44,763 nt of DNA from Hydrogenophaga sp. Its GTDB lineage: Bacteria > Pseudomonadota > Gammaproteobacteria > Burkholderiales > Burkholderiaceae_C. Made by a program: the position numbers and the translations under genes. This document shows, in pieces, positions 33,116 through 44,173 of the stretch. The number at the start of each line of letters is the position of its first letter. The stretch's first letter is position 1. The DNA lies in assembly GCF_030158645.1 (NCBI RefSeq), contig NZ_JAOASO010000093.1, positions 1 through 44,763 on the forward strand, read 5' to 3'. The notes under the pieces are model-generated. The model searched no databases. It was not told where the DNA came from and saw only the letters and a list, made by a program, of their open reading frames with translations.

Positions 33116-34420
33116 GTGCTGATCGTCACCCCTGCGGACTTCTCTGCTGCCACCCACCTGCCCGCATCGGCGCTGTTCGACTGGGCGCTGTCGGCCAATG
33201 GTCAGCAGGTATCGGAGACCGGCCAGTGTGGTGCCTCGTTGTTGCCCCGCGATGACGACGTGGTGCTGGTGCTGCCACCGCGCGCGGTATCGTGGCACAG
33301 CGTGGCCCTGCCCAAGGTCGCTGCCAACCGATTGCGCGCGGCCCTGGACGGTTTGCTGGAAGACCGTGTGCTGGCCGACGTGAACGACCTCCATTTCGCA
33401 TTGGAGCCCGGTGGAAAATCGGGCCGGACGGTGTGGGTGGCTGCGGTCCACAAGGGTCGTCTCAGCGCCTGGCTGCAAGTGCTGGAGGCGGCGGGCCGGC
33501 CGGTGTCCCGCATCGTGCCTGCACTGTCACCGCTGGCCCGCGGCGACGCTCCACTGTTGCCGCCCGGCGCTGCGCACAGTGCCGAAGCCGTTGCCCCCGC
33601 GTCCATCCACTGGGCCCACAGCGAAGGCGGGCAGGCCTGGCTGGCCAGCGCCAGCGCACTCGGCGTGGCATGCACACCGCTGGCGGAAGGCAGCGCCGGC
33701 ACCGGCGGGCTGAACGCCTTGATGCCCATGCCCGCAGGGCAGTCCGGCCTCCTGCACAGTGACGCCGCTGAACCAGGCCTCTGGTGGGCCGACCCGGCCG
33801 TGGCGGCCCTGGCCGAGCGTCTGCTGGACCAGCGGTTCGAGCTCGCGCCCTTGCCGCAATGGCTGCTGCGCTGTGCGCAGTCCGAGTGGAACCTGGCGCA
33901 GTTCGATCTCAGCCTGTCGTCCGGCGCGCGGCGCGGACAGCGCTGGCGCCGCGCGCTGCAGCAGGGACTGAGCGCACCGCAATGGCGACCCGCGCGATGG
34001 GGTCTGGCCGTGCTGGCGGTGGTGAACCTCGTGGGGCTCAACACCGCGGCCTGGCAGGAGCGCAGCGCATGGGCCGCCAAGCAGCAAGCGGTGCGCCAGA
34101 CGCTGCAGCAGACTTTTCCGCAGGTCACGCTGGTGCTCGACGCACCGGTGCAGATGCAACGAGAACTGGCGCGCCTTCAACAGGCCAGCGGGTCCCTGGC
34201 CTCGGGCGATCTGGAAACGCTGCTGGGCGCGATCGATCAGGCCTCCAGCGGCGATCCCCTCACACCCACCTCCGTGGTCTTCACCCCGGGCGACGGTCGT
34301 TTGACGGGCTGGGGCGGTACCGAAGATCAACTCCGCTCATTGCAGCAAGCGCTGGAGCGCGGCGGATGGCGCGCGCGCCTGGACGGCGCCGAGCTGACCC
34401 TCAACCCACCGGCACCCTGA
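33116..34420 (+). CDS. gspL: Type II secretion protein GspL
   Basis: Inner-membrane platform protein that recruits the GspE ATPase, 434 residues. The cytoplasmic part (1 to about 280) is the actin-like GspL domain (VVLVLPPRAVSWHSVALP; RLRAALDGLLEDRVL). One membrane helix follows (WGLAVLAVVNLVGLNTAAW) and then a periplasmic ferredoxin-like domain. The start is GTG at 33116. A 102-bp gap from gspK carries TAGAAT at 33071-33076, perhaps a -10 box of an internal promoter. Confidence 0.9.
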   Translation: MLIVTPADFSAATHLPASALFDWALSANGQQVSETGQCGASLLPRDDDVVLVLPPRAVSWHSVALPKVAANRLRAALDGLLEDRVLADVNDLHFALEPGGKSGRTVWVAAVHKGRLSAWLQVLEAAGRPVSRIVPALSPLARGDAPLLPPGAAHSAEAVAPASIHWAHSEGGQAWLASASALGVACTPLAEGSAGTGGLNALMPMPAGQSGLLHSDAAEPGLWWADPAVAALAERLLDQRFELAPLPQWLLRCAQSEWNLAQFDLSLSSGARRGQRWRRALQQGLSAPQWRPARWGLAVLAVVNLVGLNTAAWQERSAWAAKQQAVRQTLQQTFPQVTLVLDAPVQMQRELARLQQASGSLASGDLETLLGAIDQASSGDPLTPTSVVFTPGDGRLTGWGGTEDQLRSLQQALERGGWRARLDGAELTLNPPAP

Positions 34421-34424
34421 ACCC

Positions 34425-34964
34425 ATGGCCACCCGCACCGCGCCGCCCCAGTCGCTGCTCACCCGCTTCACCGCACCGCTGGGGGCCGCGCTGCACCGCC
34501 TTTCGCCCCGCGAACGGCGGGCCGTCCTGAGTGCCGCCTGGGTGTTGGGCTTGGGTCTGCTGTGGTGGCTGGCGGTGGCACCCGCCCTCACCACCCTGCG
34601 CGAGGCGCCCGGACGCCACGCTCGGCTGGACGCCGAGCTGAACCAGATGCAGCGCATGGCGGCCACCGCCAGCGCGCTGCGGGCGGACACGAACGCGCAG
34701 CCCCCGGGCAGAGAAGCAGCGCAACGCGCACTGGAAGCGGCCACCGCATCGCTGGGGGGCACCGCCCAGCTCTCGGTCCAGGGCGACCGCGCCACCGCGA
34801 CCCTGCGGGGCACGCCACCGGCGGCCCTGGCGCAGTGGCTGGCGCAGGTTCGCATCAACGCCCGGCTGTTGCCCCTGGAGACGCAAATCACGCGCGACCC
34901 CAGCTCCGGCCACTGGAGCGGCACCGTGGTGCTGACCGGCCCGGGCCTGGCCGGGGGGAGCTGA
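34425..34964 (+). CDS. gspM: Type II secretion protein GspM
   Basis: A 179-residue bitopic inner-membrane protein that binds and stabilises GspL. Short basic N-terminus (LHRLSPRERRAVLSAAWVL), one membrane helix (VLGLGLLWWLAVAPAL), a periplasmic coiled-coil stretch (RLDAELNQMQRMAATASALR), then a ferredoxin-like domain. Starts four bases after the gspL stop. Confidence 0.9.
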   Translation: MATRTAPPQSLLTRFTAPLGAALHRLSPRERRAVLSAAWVLGLGLLWWLAVAPALTTLREAPGRHARLDAELNQMQRMAATASALRADTNAQPPGREAAQRALEAATASLGGTAQLSVQGDRATATLRGTPPAALAQWLAQVRINARLLPLETQITRDPSSGHWSGTVVLTGPGLAGGS

Positions 34965-34967
34965 AGC

Positions 34968-35762
34968 ATGAACGCGCGCTGGCCTTCACGCATGGCCTGG
35001 CTGGGCGCACTGCTCGGGCTGGTCATGGCGGTGTTGCTGTTCGCGCCGGCACGCTGGCTGGCGCAGGCCATCAACTCGGCCACCGCGGGTCAGCTGCAAC
35101 TGGTCAACGCGCGCGGCACGGTCTGGCACGGCCAGGCCGATGTGCTGCTCACCGGGGGCGAGGGCAGCCAGACCCGTGCATCGCTGCCGCAAGGCGTGCA
35201 GTGGCGCCTGTCGCCCACCTTGTCGGGTGGTTGGCCTGCCATGGCGATGCAGCTCACTGCGCCCTGTTGCACGCCACAGCCGATGGCGATGACCCTCAAA
35301 CCCCACCCCGGTGGCGTCGAGCTGCGGTTGGCCGCCGTGAGCAGCCGCTGGCCCGCCCAGCTGCTCATGGGTCTGGGCACACCCTGGAACACCCTGCGCA
35401 TCGACGGGGTGCTGAGCCTGCAGACCGAAGGCCTGAGCCTGCGCTGGGCGGGCGGACGGGGCAGCCTCCAAGGGGCTCTGGCGCTGGAGGCCCAGGACCT
35501 GAGTTCGCGCCTGTCCACCTTGCGCCCGCTGGGCAGTTACCGCATGGACCTGAGCACCGACGCCGAAGGGCGCAATACCGCGCTGGTGTTGCGCACGCTC
35601 AATGGGCGCTTGCGGCTGCAAGGCGAGGGTCAATGGGTGGGCGGGCGCCTGCGCTTCTCCGGCGTGGCCGAAGCCGCGCCCGACAGCGAAGCCGCGCTGG
35701 CCAACCTGCTCAACATCATCGGGCGCCGGCAAGGCCCGCGTTCACTGCTGAACATCGGGTAA
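34968..35762 (+). CDS. gspN: Type II secretion protein GspN
   Basis: A 264-residue bitopic membrane protein found in some type II systems. N-terminal membrane helix (AWLGALLGLVMAVLLFAPARWL) followed by a periplasmic domain (LQLVNARGTVWHGQADVLLT is characteristic). Its exact role is unclear and it is often dispensable. Starts three bases after the gspM stop. Confidence 0.9.
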   Translation: MNARWPSRMAWLGALLGLVMAVLLFAPARWLAQAINSATAGQLQLVNARGTVWHGQADVLLTGGEGSQTRASLPQGVQWRLSPTLSGGWPAMAMQLTAPCCTPQPMAMTLKPHPGGVELRLAAVSSRWPAQLLMGLGTPWNTLRIDGVLSLQTEGLSLRWAGGRGSLQGALALEAQDLSSRLSTLRPLGSYRMDLSTDAEGRNTALVLRTLNGRLRLQGEGQWVGGRLRFSGVAEAAPDSEAALANLLNIIGRRQGPRSLLNIG

Positions 35763-35805
35763 CAACACCCATGGCTCCAAACCTCCCAACCCTTACGATC
35801 GCCCC

Positions 35806-37971
35806 ATGAAACCGAGCTCCAACGCCGCCGCCCCCGGCAAGTCCATGACAGCCATCGCGCTGGCCGTGTTGCTGACGCTCGGCATCGGCACCCTCTCACC
35901 GCTGCAGGCGCAAACCCGCAGCGGCGAGCCTGTCACGCTGAATTTTGTGGGGGCCGAGATCGAATCCGTGGCGCGCACCATGGCCACCATCACGGGTCGC
36001 AACGTGGTGGTCGATCCGCGCGTGAAAGGCACGATCAACCTGGCCACCGAACGCCCGGTGTCGCCCACCGCTGCACTCAACCAGTTTGCAGCGGTGCTGC
36101 GCCTGCAGGGTTTTTCGATCGTGGACACCGGGGGTCTGTACAAGATCGTGCCGGAGGCTGATGCCAAGCTGCAAGGCAATGTGGTCAACGCCGGATCGGT
36201 CAATGCGCTGCCCACCTCGAACCAGATCGTCACGCAGATCTTCCGGCTCAACCACGAGTCGGCCAACAACCTGGTGCCGGTGTTGCGCCCCCTGATCGGG
36301 CCCAACAACACCATCAATGTGAACCCCGGCAACAACTCGCTGGTGATCACCGATTACGCGGACAACCTGCAGCGCATCGGCCGCATCATCACCTCGCTGG
36401 ACGTGGCGGGCGCCACCGACGTGGAGGTGATCCCGCTGCAGCACGCGGTGGCCGCCGATCTGGCCGCGCTGGTGTCGCGCCTGATCGACCCGGCGGTGAC
36501 CGCTGGCGGTGCCGGCCAGGCCGACGCTTCCTACAAGACCACCTTGATCGCCGAGCCACGCAGCAACAGCCTGGTGCTGCGCGCCGCCAACCCCGCGCGA
36601 CTGGCGCTGGTGCGCTCGCTCGTGACCCGGCTCGACCAGCCCTCGTCGGCCAACGTGAGCGGCAACATCCATGTGGTGTACCTGAAGAACGCAGACGCGG
36701 TGGCGCTGGCGACCACGCTGCGGGCGGCGCTGGCGGGTGAGTCTTCGGCCGGCGGCGGCGGCAGCGGCCTGGCCGCCAGTGCCCGCGCGACCAGCCCCTT
36801 GAACACAGCGGGCGCCGGCAACCCCTCCGGCAGCCCGGTGGCCGCCAGCGCACAACCGTCCACGGGCGGCCAGATCCAGGCCGACCCGGCCACCAACTCG
36901 CTGATCATCACCGCGCCCGAGCCGCAATACCGCCAACTGCGTGCCGTGATCGACCAGCTCGATTCGCGCCGTGCGCAGGTGTATGTGGAGAGCCTGATCG
37001 CCGAAGTCAACGCCGACAAGGCGGCCGAGTTCGGCATTCAATGGCAGGGCGCACTGGGCAATTCGGGCGACTCGCTCATCGGCTTGCTCGGCACCAACTT
37101 CGGCTCCGGTGGACAAAACATCATCGACCTGGCCAGTGGCAACGCCACACCGACGCCGGGGCTCAATGTGGGCGTCGCGCGCCGAACCAACGGCGTTTAC
37201 GTGCTGGGCTTTCTGGCGCGTTTCCTGCAGCAGAACGGCGAGGGCAACATCCTCTCCACCCCCAACCTGCTCACCCTGGACAACGAGGAAGCCAAGATCG
37301 TGATCGGCCAGAACGTGCCGTTTGTCACCGGTCAGTTCACCAACACCGGCAGCAACAACGGCTCGGTCAACCCGTTCCAGACCATCGAGCGCAAAGACGT
37401 GGGCCTGACCCTGCGTGTGAAACCGCAGATCAGCGAGAACGGCACCATCAAGCTGACCATTTTCCAGGAGGTCAGCAGCGTGCAGGCCTCGTCGGTCAAC
37501 TCGGCCTCGGGGCTCATCACCAACAAACGCTCGATCGAGTCCACCGTGCTGGTCGACGACGGCGCCATCGTGGTGCTCGGCGGCCTGCTGCAGGACGAGT
37601 TTGCAGCCAACCAGGACAAGGTGCCGGGCCTGGGCGACGTGCCGGTGTTCGGCAACCTCTTCCGCAGCGAAAGCCGCTCGCGCCGCAAGACCAACCTGAT
37701 GGTCTTCCTGCGGCCGGTGGTGGTGCGCGACGCGCGCGCCACCAGCAGCCTGGCACTCGACCGTTACGAACTCATGCGCTCGGTGCAGCAAGACTCGCAG
37801 CCCAAACCCAGCAGCGTGCTGGGCATCAACGAGGCGCCGGTGATGCCGGCGCCTCTGACGCCCAACACGATGACGCTCACGCCGCAAGCGCCTTCGCTGG
37901 CCAACCCGCAGTCGTCGCCACCACTGAACCCACCCGTGGCGCCAGCGGCACCTGCCGCACCCGCGCAGTGA
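35806..37971 (+). CDS. gspD: Type II secretion outer membrane secretin GspD
   Basis: Forms the outer membrane gate ring, 721 residues. Signal peptide ending near SPLQAQ (residue about 38). The N0 domain begins at VTLNFVGAEIESVARTMA, then three N-domains (IVTQIFRLNHESANNLVPVL; DVEVIPLQHAVAADLAALV; IHVVYLKNADAVALATTLR), with a Gly/Ser/Ala-rich linker in N3. The secretin core includes LLTLDNEEAKIVIGQNVPFVTG and the hallmark VPGLGDVPVFGNLF starting at residue 606. The C-terminal tail is Pro-rich (S-domain region). A possible promoter box TACGAT lies in the 43-bp gap after gspN. Confidence 0.95.
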   Translation: MKPSSNAAAPGKSMTAIALAVLLTLGIGTLSPLQAQTRSGEPVTLNFVGAEIESVARTMATITGRNVVVDPRVKGTINLATERPVSPTAALNQFAAVLRLQGFSIVDTGGLYKIVPEADAKLQGNVVNAGSVNALPTSNQIVTQIFRLNHESANNLVPVLRPLIGPNNTINVNPGNNSLVITDYADNLQRIGRIITSLDVAGATDVEVIPLQHAVAADLAALVSRLIDPAVTAGGAGQADASYKTTLIAEPRSNSLVLRAANPARLALVRSLVTRLDQPSSANVSGNIHVVYLKNADAVALATTLRAALAGESSAGGGGSGLAASARATSPLNTAGAGNPSGSPVAASAQPSTGGQIQADPATNSLIITAPEPQYRQLRAVIDQLDSRRAQVYVESLIAEVNADKAAEFGIQWQGALGNSGDSLIGLLGTNFGSGGQNIIDLASGNATPTPGLNVGVARRTNGVYVLGFLARFLQQNGEGNILSTPNLLTLDNEEAKIVIGQNVPFVTGQFTNTGSNNGSVNPFQTIERKDVGLTLRVKPQISENGTIKLTIFQEVSSVQASSVNSASGLITNKRSIESTVLVDDGAIVVLGGLLQDEFAANQDKVPGLGDVPVFGNLFRSESRSRRKTNLMVFLRPVVVRDARATSSLALDRYELMRSVQQDSQPKPSSVLGINEAPVMPAPLTPNTMTLTPQAPSLANPQSSPPLNPPVAPAAPAAPAQ

Positions 37972-37981
37972 GGCCCGGGCC

Positions 37982-39424
<1,443 letters not shown>

Positions 39425-39425
39425 C

Positions 39426-40655
39426 ATGCCCGCCTACACCTTCGAAGCCCTCGACGCGCAAGGCGCCACACAACGCGGCCTGATCGATGCCGACACCGCC
39501 CGCTCGGCGCGCAGCATGCTGCGCGCTCGCGCGCTGGTGCCCCTGCTGGTGGAGCCCGCCACCGGCGGTGGCACCCACGTCAAAGGCAGCGGGCTCAACG
39601 TCACGCTGTGGGGCGGGCGCGTGTTCAGCGCCACCACGCTCGCGGTGTGGACGCGCCAGATCGCCGGCTTGGTGGCAGCCGGTCTGCCGCTGGAGCGGGC
39701 GCTCTCCGCCCTGACCGACGAAGCCGAAGACAAACTGCAACGCAACCTCATGGCGTCGCTGCGCTCCGAAGTCAACGCCGGCGCACCGTTTGCGCAGGCG
39801 CTGGCGCAACATCCGCGTGAGTTCTCGGCCATTTACACCTCGGTGATCGCCGCAGGCGAACAAAGCGGCCAGCTCGGCACGGTGCTGGAACGCCTGGCCG
39901 ACGATCTGGAAGCGCGCGAAGCACTGAAAAACAAGCTCGTCGCCGCTTCGCTCTACCCCGCCATCGTCACGCTGGTGGCGATCGTGATCGTGGTGTTTCT
40001 GGTGTCCTACGTGGTGCCGCAGGTGGCCAGCGTGTTTGCCGGCAGCAAGCGCGCCCTGCCAGTGCTCACCGTGATGATGCTGGGCCTGAGCGATGTCGTG
40101 CGCAACCACGGCTGGCTGATGCTGGTGGCGCTGGTGCTGGGCAGCGGCGCCCTGGTGATGGCGCGGCGCAACGCACCGCTGCGTCTGCGCATGGACGCTG
40201 CCTGGTTGCGCTTGCCGCTGGTGGGCCGCCTGGCACGCGGCTTCAACGCCGCCCGCTTTGCCGCCACACTGGCCATGCTGGCCGGGGCCGGCGTGCCCAT
40301 CCTGCGGGCCTTGCAGACCGCGGCCGAGACCCTGAACAACCAGGCCATGCGGGCCGACGCGCTGGACGCCCTGGTGCTGGTGCGCGAGGGCGCACCACTG
40401 GCATCCGCCCTGGCCAGCAAAAAACGCTTCCCCCCGCTCGTTTCAATGTTTGCCCGCCTGGGCGAACAGACCGGCCAGCTGCCCGCCATGCTGGACCGCG
40501 CCGCCGAACAGCTCAGTGCCGAGGTGCAACGCCGCGCCATGCACATGGCCACCATACTGGAGCCCTTGCTCATCGTGGGCATGGGTGTGGTGGTGATGCT
40601 GATCGTGCTGGCGGTCTTGATGCCCATCATCCAGCTCAACCAGCTGGTCACCTGA
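39426..40655 (+). CDS. gspF: Type II secretion inner-membrane platform protein GspF
   Basis: A 409-residue polytopic protein at the centre of the assembly platform. It begins PAYTFEALDAQGATQRGLID and has two repeated T2SSF domains (WTRQIAGLVAAGLPLERAL; FAATLAMLAGAGVPILRAL) and three membrane helices (YPAIVTLVAIVIVVFLVSYVV; HGWLMLVALVLGSGALV; LEPLLIVGMGVVVMLIVLAV). One base separates it from gspE. Last gene of the gsp operon. Confidence 0.95.
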   Translation: MPAYTFEALDAQGATQRGLIDADTARSARSMLRARALVPLLVEPATGGGTHVKGSGLNVTLWGGRVFSATTLAVWTRQIAGLVAAGLPLERALSALTDEAEDKLQRNLMASLRSEVNAGAPFAQALAQHPREFSAIYTSVIAAGEQSGQLGTVLERLADDLEAREALKNKLVAASLYPAIVTLVAIVIVVFLVSYVVPQVASVFAGSKRALPVLTVMMLGLSDVVRNHGWLMLVALVLGSGALVMARRNAPLRLRMDAAWLRLPLVGRLARGFNAARFAATLAMLAGAGVPILRALQTAAETLNNQAMRADALDALVLVREGAPLASALASKKRFPPLVSMFARLGEQTGQLPAMLDRAAEQLSAEVQRRAMHMATILEPLLIVGMGVVVMLIVLAVLMPIIQLNQLVT

Positions 40656-40749
40656 CCCACGCCCGCGGGCTGGCCAAGCCAGTTCCGTGGCGTTTGCTGT
40701 ACAAGGCACGCTGGTTTGCGATGTTTCAATCGACTCAGGTAACTTTCCC

Positions 40750-41646
40750 ATGGGCGTAACTCTCGACGGCAAACTCGTGGTTGCCATTTCTTCCCGCGCG
40801 CTGTTCGATTTTGAAGAAGAGAACCGGCTGTTTGAAACCGGGGACGACCGGTCCTACATGAAGCTGCAGCTGGAACGGCTGGACACGCCCGCGCAGCCCG
40901 GCGTGGCGTTTTCGCTGGTGCACAAGCTGCTGGCATTCAACGACGCCGACGCGCAGCGCGTGGAGGTGGTGATCCTCTCGCGCAACGACCCGGTCTCGGG
41001 CATGCGGGTGTTCCGCTCGGCGCAGCACTACGGCCTGCCCATCCAGCGCGGCAGCTTCACGCGCGGCCAGCCGCCCTGGCGGTACCTGCGCCCGCTGCGC
41101 GCCAACCTGTTCCTCTCCACCCACCTGGCGGATGTGCGCGCTGCGCTCGACGCCGGCGTGCCCGCCGCGCAGGTGTACCCGCACTCGGTGCACGCCAGCG
41201 ACGCGCACCCGCACGAGGTGCGCATCGCCTTCGACGGCGACGCCGTGCTGTTCTCCGACGAGGCCGAGCGCGTCTACCAATCGGAAGGGCTCTCGGCGTT
41301 TCAGGAACACGAGGCCAGCAAGGCCGCATTGCCGCTGGCCGGCGGCCCGTTCAAGCCCCTGCTCGAAGCCCTGCACCGACTGCAAAGCGAAGGCACGCCA
41401 CGCATGCGCGTGCGCACCGCGCTGGTGACCGCGCGCAGCGCCCCGGCGCACGAGCGCGCCATCCGCACGCTGATGAACTGGAACATCGAGGTCGATGAGG
41501 CCATGTTCCTCGGCGGCCTGCCCAAGGGCGAGTTCCTGCGCGAGTTCGAGCCCGACTTCTTCTTTGACGACCAGACCGGCCACATCGAATCCGCCTCGCT
41601 GCACGTGCCCTCGGGACATGTGGTCAGTGGCGTTTCCAACCTTTGA
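40750..41646 (+). CDS. 5'-nucleotidase (pfam06189-type, NT5C1-like)
   Basis: A 298-residue cytoplasmic protein. LVVAISSRALFDFEEENRLFE, PGVAFSLVHKLLAFN and VEVVILSRNDPVSGMRVF are the family signatures of the bacterial relatives of cytosolic IMP/AMP 5'-nucleotidase, and EPDFFFDDQTGHIESA near the end is the HAD-like Asp-rich motif. It probably hydrolyses nucleoside 5'-monophosphates. I start at ATG 40750 (MGVTLDGKL); the open frame reaches 40687. A short gap of 12 bases leads to the ABC exporter gene. Confidence 0.88.
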   Translation: MGVTLDGKLVVAISSRALFDFEEENRLFETGDDRSYMKLQLERLDTPAQPGVAFSLVHKLLAFNDADAQRVEVVILSRNDPVSGMRVFRSAQHYGLPIQRGSFTRGQPPWRYLRPLRANLFLSTHLADVRAALDAGVPAAQVYPHSVHASDAHPHEVRIAFDGDAVLFSDEAERVYQSEGLSAFQEHEASKAALPLAGGPFKPLLEALHRLQSEGTPRMRVRTALVTARSAPAHERAIRTLMNWNIEVDEAMFLGGLPKGEFLREFEPDFFFDDQTGHIESASLHVPSGHVVSGVSNL

Positions 41647-41658
41647 GCAGGTGAACCG

Positions 41659-43437
41659 ATGACCCTGACTGAAAAATTTCAGAGCTTCCGCGTGTTCGCA
41701 CGCAAGGTGGGTCGCCTCACCGTGCCCTACTTCCAGTCGGAAGAAAAGTGGAAGGCGCGCGCGCTGCTCGTGGCCATCGTGGCGCTCAACCTCGCCTCGG
41801 TCTACATGCTGGTGCTGCTCAACGAGTGGAACCGCGTGTTCTACGACGCACTGCAAAACAAGGACGCGGCGGTGTTCTGGCGCGAGCTCGGCCGTTTCAC
41901 GTATCTGGCCTTCGGCTTCATCATCATCGCGGTCTACCGCTTCTACCTCACGCAGTTGCTCGAGATGCGCTGGCGCGCCTGGATGACCGGCCACTACCTC
42001 GACCGCTGGCTCTCCAACAAGGCCTTCTACCACCTCGAAATCGCCCGCTTTGCCAAGGGTGAAGACGCGCCGCCCGACAACCCGGACCAGCGGATCGCCG
42101 AAGACATGAACCTCTTCACCAGCTACACGGTGAGCCTCACGATGGGCCTGCTCAACGCGGTGGTCACGCTGGTGAGCTTTGTCGGCATTCTGTGGACGCT
42201 CTCGGGCAGCTTCGCTTTCTCGTTCAACGGCAGCGAATACACCATCCCCGGCTTCATGGTGTGGATGGCGGTGCTCTACTGCGCGCTCGGCAGCGTGATC
42301 ACGCACTACCTGGGCCGCTCGCAGATCGCGCTCAATTTCAAGCAGCAGCGCTATGAGGCCGACTTCCGCCACCACCTCGTGCGTGTGCGCGAGTACAGCG
42401 AATCGATCGCGCTCGACCGCGGTGAACCCGTGGAACGCCAGCAACTCGGTGGGCGCTTCGGTGAGGTGATCGGCAACTACCTCAAGCTCATCAACGCGCA
42501 GAAGCGCCTGACCTGGTTCACCGTGGGCTTCGGACAGGCCGCCGTGGTGTTCCCCTTCATCGTGGCCGCGCCGCGCTTCTTCAGCGGCGCGATCCAGCTC
42601 GGTGAACTGATCCAGATCTCGTCGGCCTTCGGACGTGTGCAGGACTCGCTCTCGTGGTTCGTCGACAACTACAGCAGCCTGGCCGCCTGGCGCGCCACCA
42701 CCGACCGCATCACCAGTTTCGAAGAAAGTTTCCAGGCGCTGGAGGCCTCCGAACACATCGCCGCGCCGCAGCCCAACGCGCAGGATGCGCTGGCGATCGA
42801 TGACCTGCGACTCGCACTGCCCGGTGGCGCACCGCTGCTGGCGGTGCAGGGTCTGCAGGTGTCACCGGGCGACACGGTGCTGGTGAAAGGTCCGTCGGGC
42901 AGCGGCAAGTCCACGCTGTTCCGCGGGCTGGCCGGCATCTGGCCCTGGGCGCAGCGCAGCCTGCGCACGCCCGAAGGCTTTGCGAACCAGGTGATGTTTT
43001 TGCCGCAGCGCCCCTACTTCCCGCTGGGCTCGCTGCGCGACGCGCTGGCCTACCCCGAACCCGCCGCGCGCTACAGCGACGCCGAGCTGCAGCAAGCACT
43101 GACGGATGCGCTGTTGCCCGACCTGGGCACGCGCCTGGACGAGCACGACGCCTGGGGTCAGAAGCTCTCGGGCGGCGAACAGCAACGCCTGGCCATCGCC
43201 CGCGCGATGCTCAAGCAACCGCGCTGGCTGTTCGTGGACGAAGCCACCAGCGCGCTCGACGAAGCGGCCGAGGCCACGGTCTACGCCCGCCTCCAGGCTT
43301 TGGTGAAAGAGCGCAACGGCGCGCTGGTGTCCATCGCCCACCGGCCCGGGGTGGCCGGGTTCCACCGGACGCAGTGGACGTTCACGCTGGACGCGACTGG
43401 GGAGGCGCGTTACAAGTTGCTGGCCTCGCCCACGTAA
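41659..43437 (+). CDS. ABC transporter, fused permease and ATPase (ABCD/YddA-SbmA type)
   Basis: A 592-residue half-transporter. The membrane domain (ABC_membrane_2, residues about 30-330) begins [19 protein letters not shown], with [17 protein letters not shown] and [18 protein letters not shown] as in the BacA/SbmA and peroxisomal ABCD families. The ATPase follows with Walker A GPSGSGKS at 411-418, signature [17 protein letters not shown], and Walker [14 protein letters not shown]. It likely works as a homodimer at the inner membrane. Substrate unknown; relatives handle peptides, B12 or fatty acyl compounds. Its 3' end overlaps queC by 28 bp. Confidence 0.9.
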   Translation: MTLTEKFQSFRVFARKVGRLTVPYFQSEEKWKARALLVAIVALNLASVYMLVLLNEWNRVFYDALQNKDAAVFWRELGRFTYLAFGFIIIAVYRFYLTQLLEMRWRAWMTGHYLDRWLSNKAFYHLEIARFAKGEDAPPDNPDQRIAEDMNLFTSYTVSLTMGLLNAVVTLVSFVGILWTLSGSFAFSFNGSEYTIPGFMVWMAVLYCALGSVITHYLGRSQIALNFKQQRYEADFRHHLVRVREYSESIALDRGEPVERQQLGGRFGEVIGNYLKLINAQKRLTWFTVGFGQAAVVFPFIVAAPRFFSGAIQLGELIQISSAFGRVQDSLSWFVDNYSSLAAWRATTDRITSFEESFQALEASEHIAAPQPNAQDALAIDDLRLALPGGAPLLAVQGLQVSPGDTVLVKGPSGSGKSTLFRGLAGIWPWAQRSLRTPEGFANQVMFLPQRPYFPLGSLRDALAYPEPAARYSDAELQQALTDALLPDLGTRLDEHDAWGQKLSGGEQQRLAIARAMLKQPRWLFVDEATSALDEAAEATVYARLQALVKERNGALVSIAHRPGVAGFHRTQWTFTLDATGEARYKLLASPT

Positions 43438-44147
43438 CGTTCCCACCCCCGCGCCCGCAACTCGCAAGCCGGGCAGCGCCCGCATCCATAACCCCAGGCA
43501 TGCCGGTGCTCGCGGTCGCCGAGGTAGCAGGTGTGGGTGTGCTCCACGATCAGGTCCACCAGGGCCTGGCCGCCCAGGTTCTCGGCCAGGCGCCAGGTGG
43601 CGGCTTTGTCGATCCACATCAGCGGGGTGTCGATCAGGAAGCGGTGGTCCATGCCCAGGGACAGCGCCACCTGCAGCGCTTTCATGGTGTCGTCGCGGCA
43701 GTCGGGGTAGCCGGAAAAATCGGTTTCGCAGACGCCGGTGACGATGACCTGGATGCCGCGGCGGTAAGCGAGTGCCGCTGCAAGGGTGAGGAACAGCAGG
43801 TTGCGACCCGGCACGAAGGTGTTGGGCAGACCACTGCTCTCCATGCGAAAGGCCATGTCGCGGGTGAGCGAGGTCTCGCTGACCTTGCCCAGCACCGCCA
43901 AATCGAGCAGGTGGTCTTCGCCCAGGCGATCGGCCCAGTGCGGGAAACGCTCGCGCATCTCGCGCAGCACCACGAGCCGGGCCTGCAGTTCGACGCTGTG
44001 GCGTTGGCCGTAGTCGAAGCCCAGGGTTTCCACGCGGGGGAAACGTTCGAGGGCGTGGGCGAGGCAGGTGGTGGAGTCTTGCCCACCGGAAAACAGCACG
44101 AGGGCGCTGGTGTGGTGGGGGGTGTGGTGTGAGGTGGCGGCGGTCAT
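43410..44147 (-). CDS. queC: 7-cyano-7-deazaguanine synthase QueC
   Basis: Makes preQ0 from 7-carboxy-7-deazaguanine with ATP and ammonia, in queuosine tRNA modification. Of 245 residues, the PP-loop ATP motif is [17 protein letters not shown] near the N-terminus; [25 protein letters not shown] and [17 protein letters not shown] are typical. The C-terminal zinc site is in HTCYLGD and [11 protein letters not shown]. Convergent and overlapping with the ABC gene. No other queuosine gene is in the window. Confidence 0.95.
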   Translation of the reverse strand: MTAATSHHTPHHTSALVLFSGGQDSTTCLAHALERFPRVETLGFDYGQRHSVELQARLVVLREMRERFPHWADRLGEDHLLDLAVLGKVSETSLTRDMAFRMESSGLPNTFVPGRNLLFLTLAAALAYRRGIQVIVTGVCETDFSGYPDCRDDTMKALQVALSLGMDHRFLIDTPLMWIDKAATWRLAENLGGQALVDLIVEHTHTCYLGDREHRHAWGYGCGRCPACELRARGWERYVGEASNL

Positions 44148-44173
44148 GGGCGCGATGGTAGCGCCCGGACCGT

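Noticed and set aside
35896..37887. Long minus-strand open frame (663 codons) opposite gspD
   Set aside because: Composition is typical of antisense of a GC-rich gene and it resembles no family; GspD is unmistakable.
40735..42756. Long minus-strand open frame (673 codons) opposite the nucleotidase and ABC exporter
   Set aside because: Shadow frame; the plus strand carries clear conserved domains over the same span.
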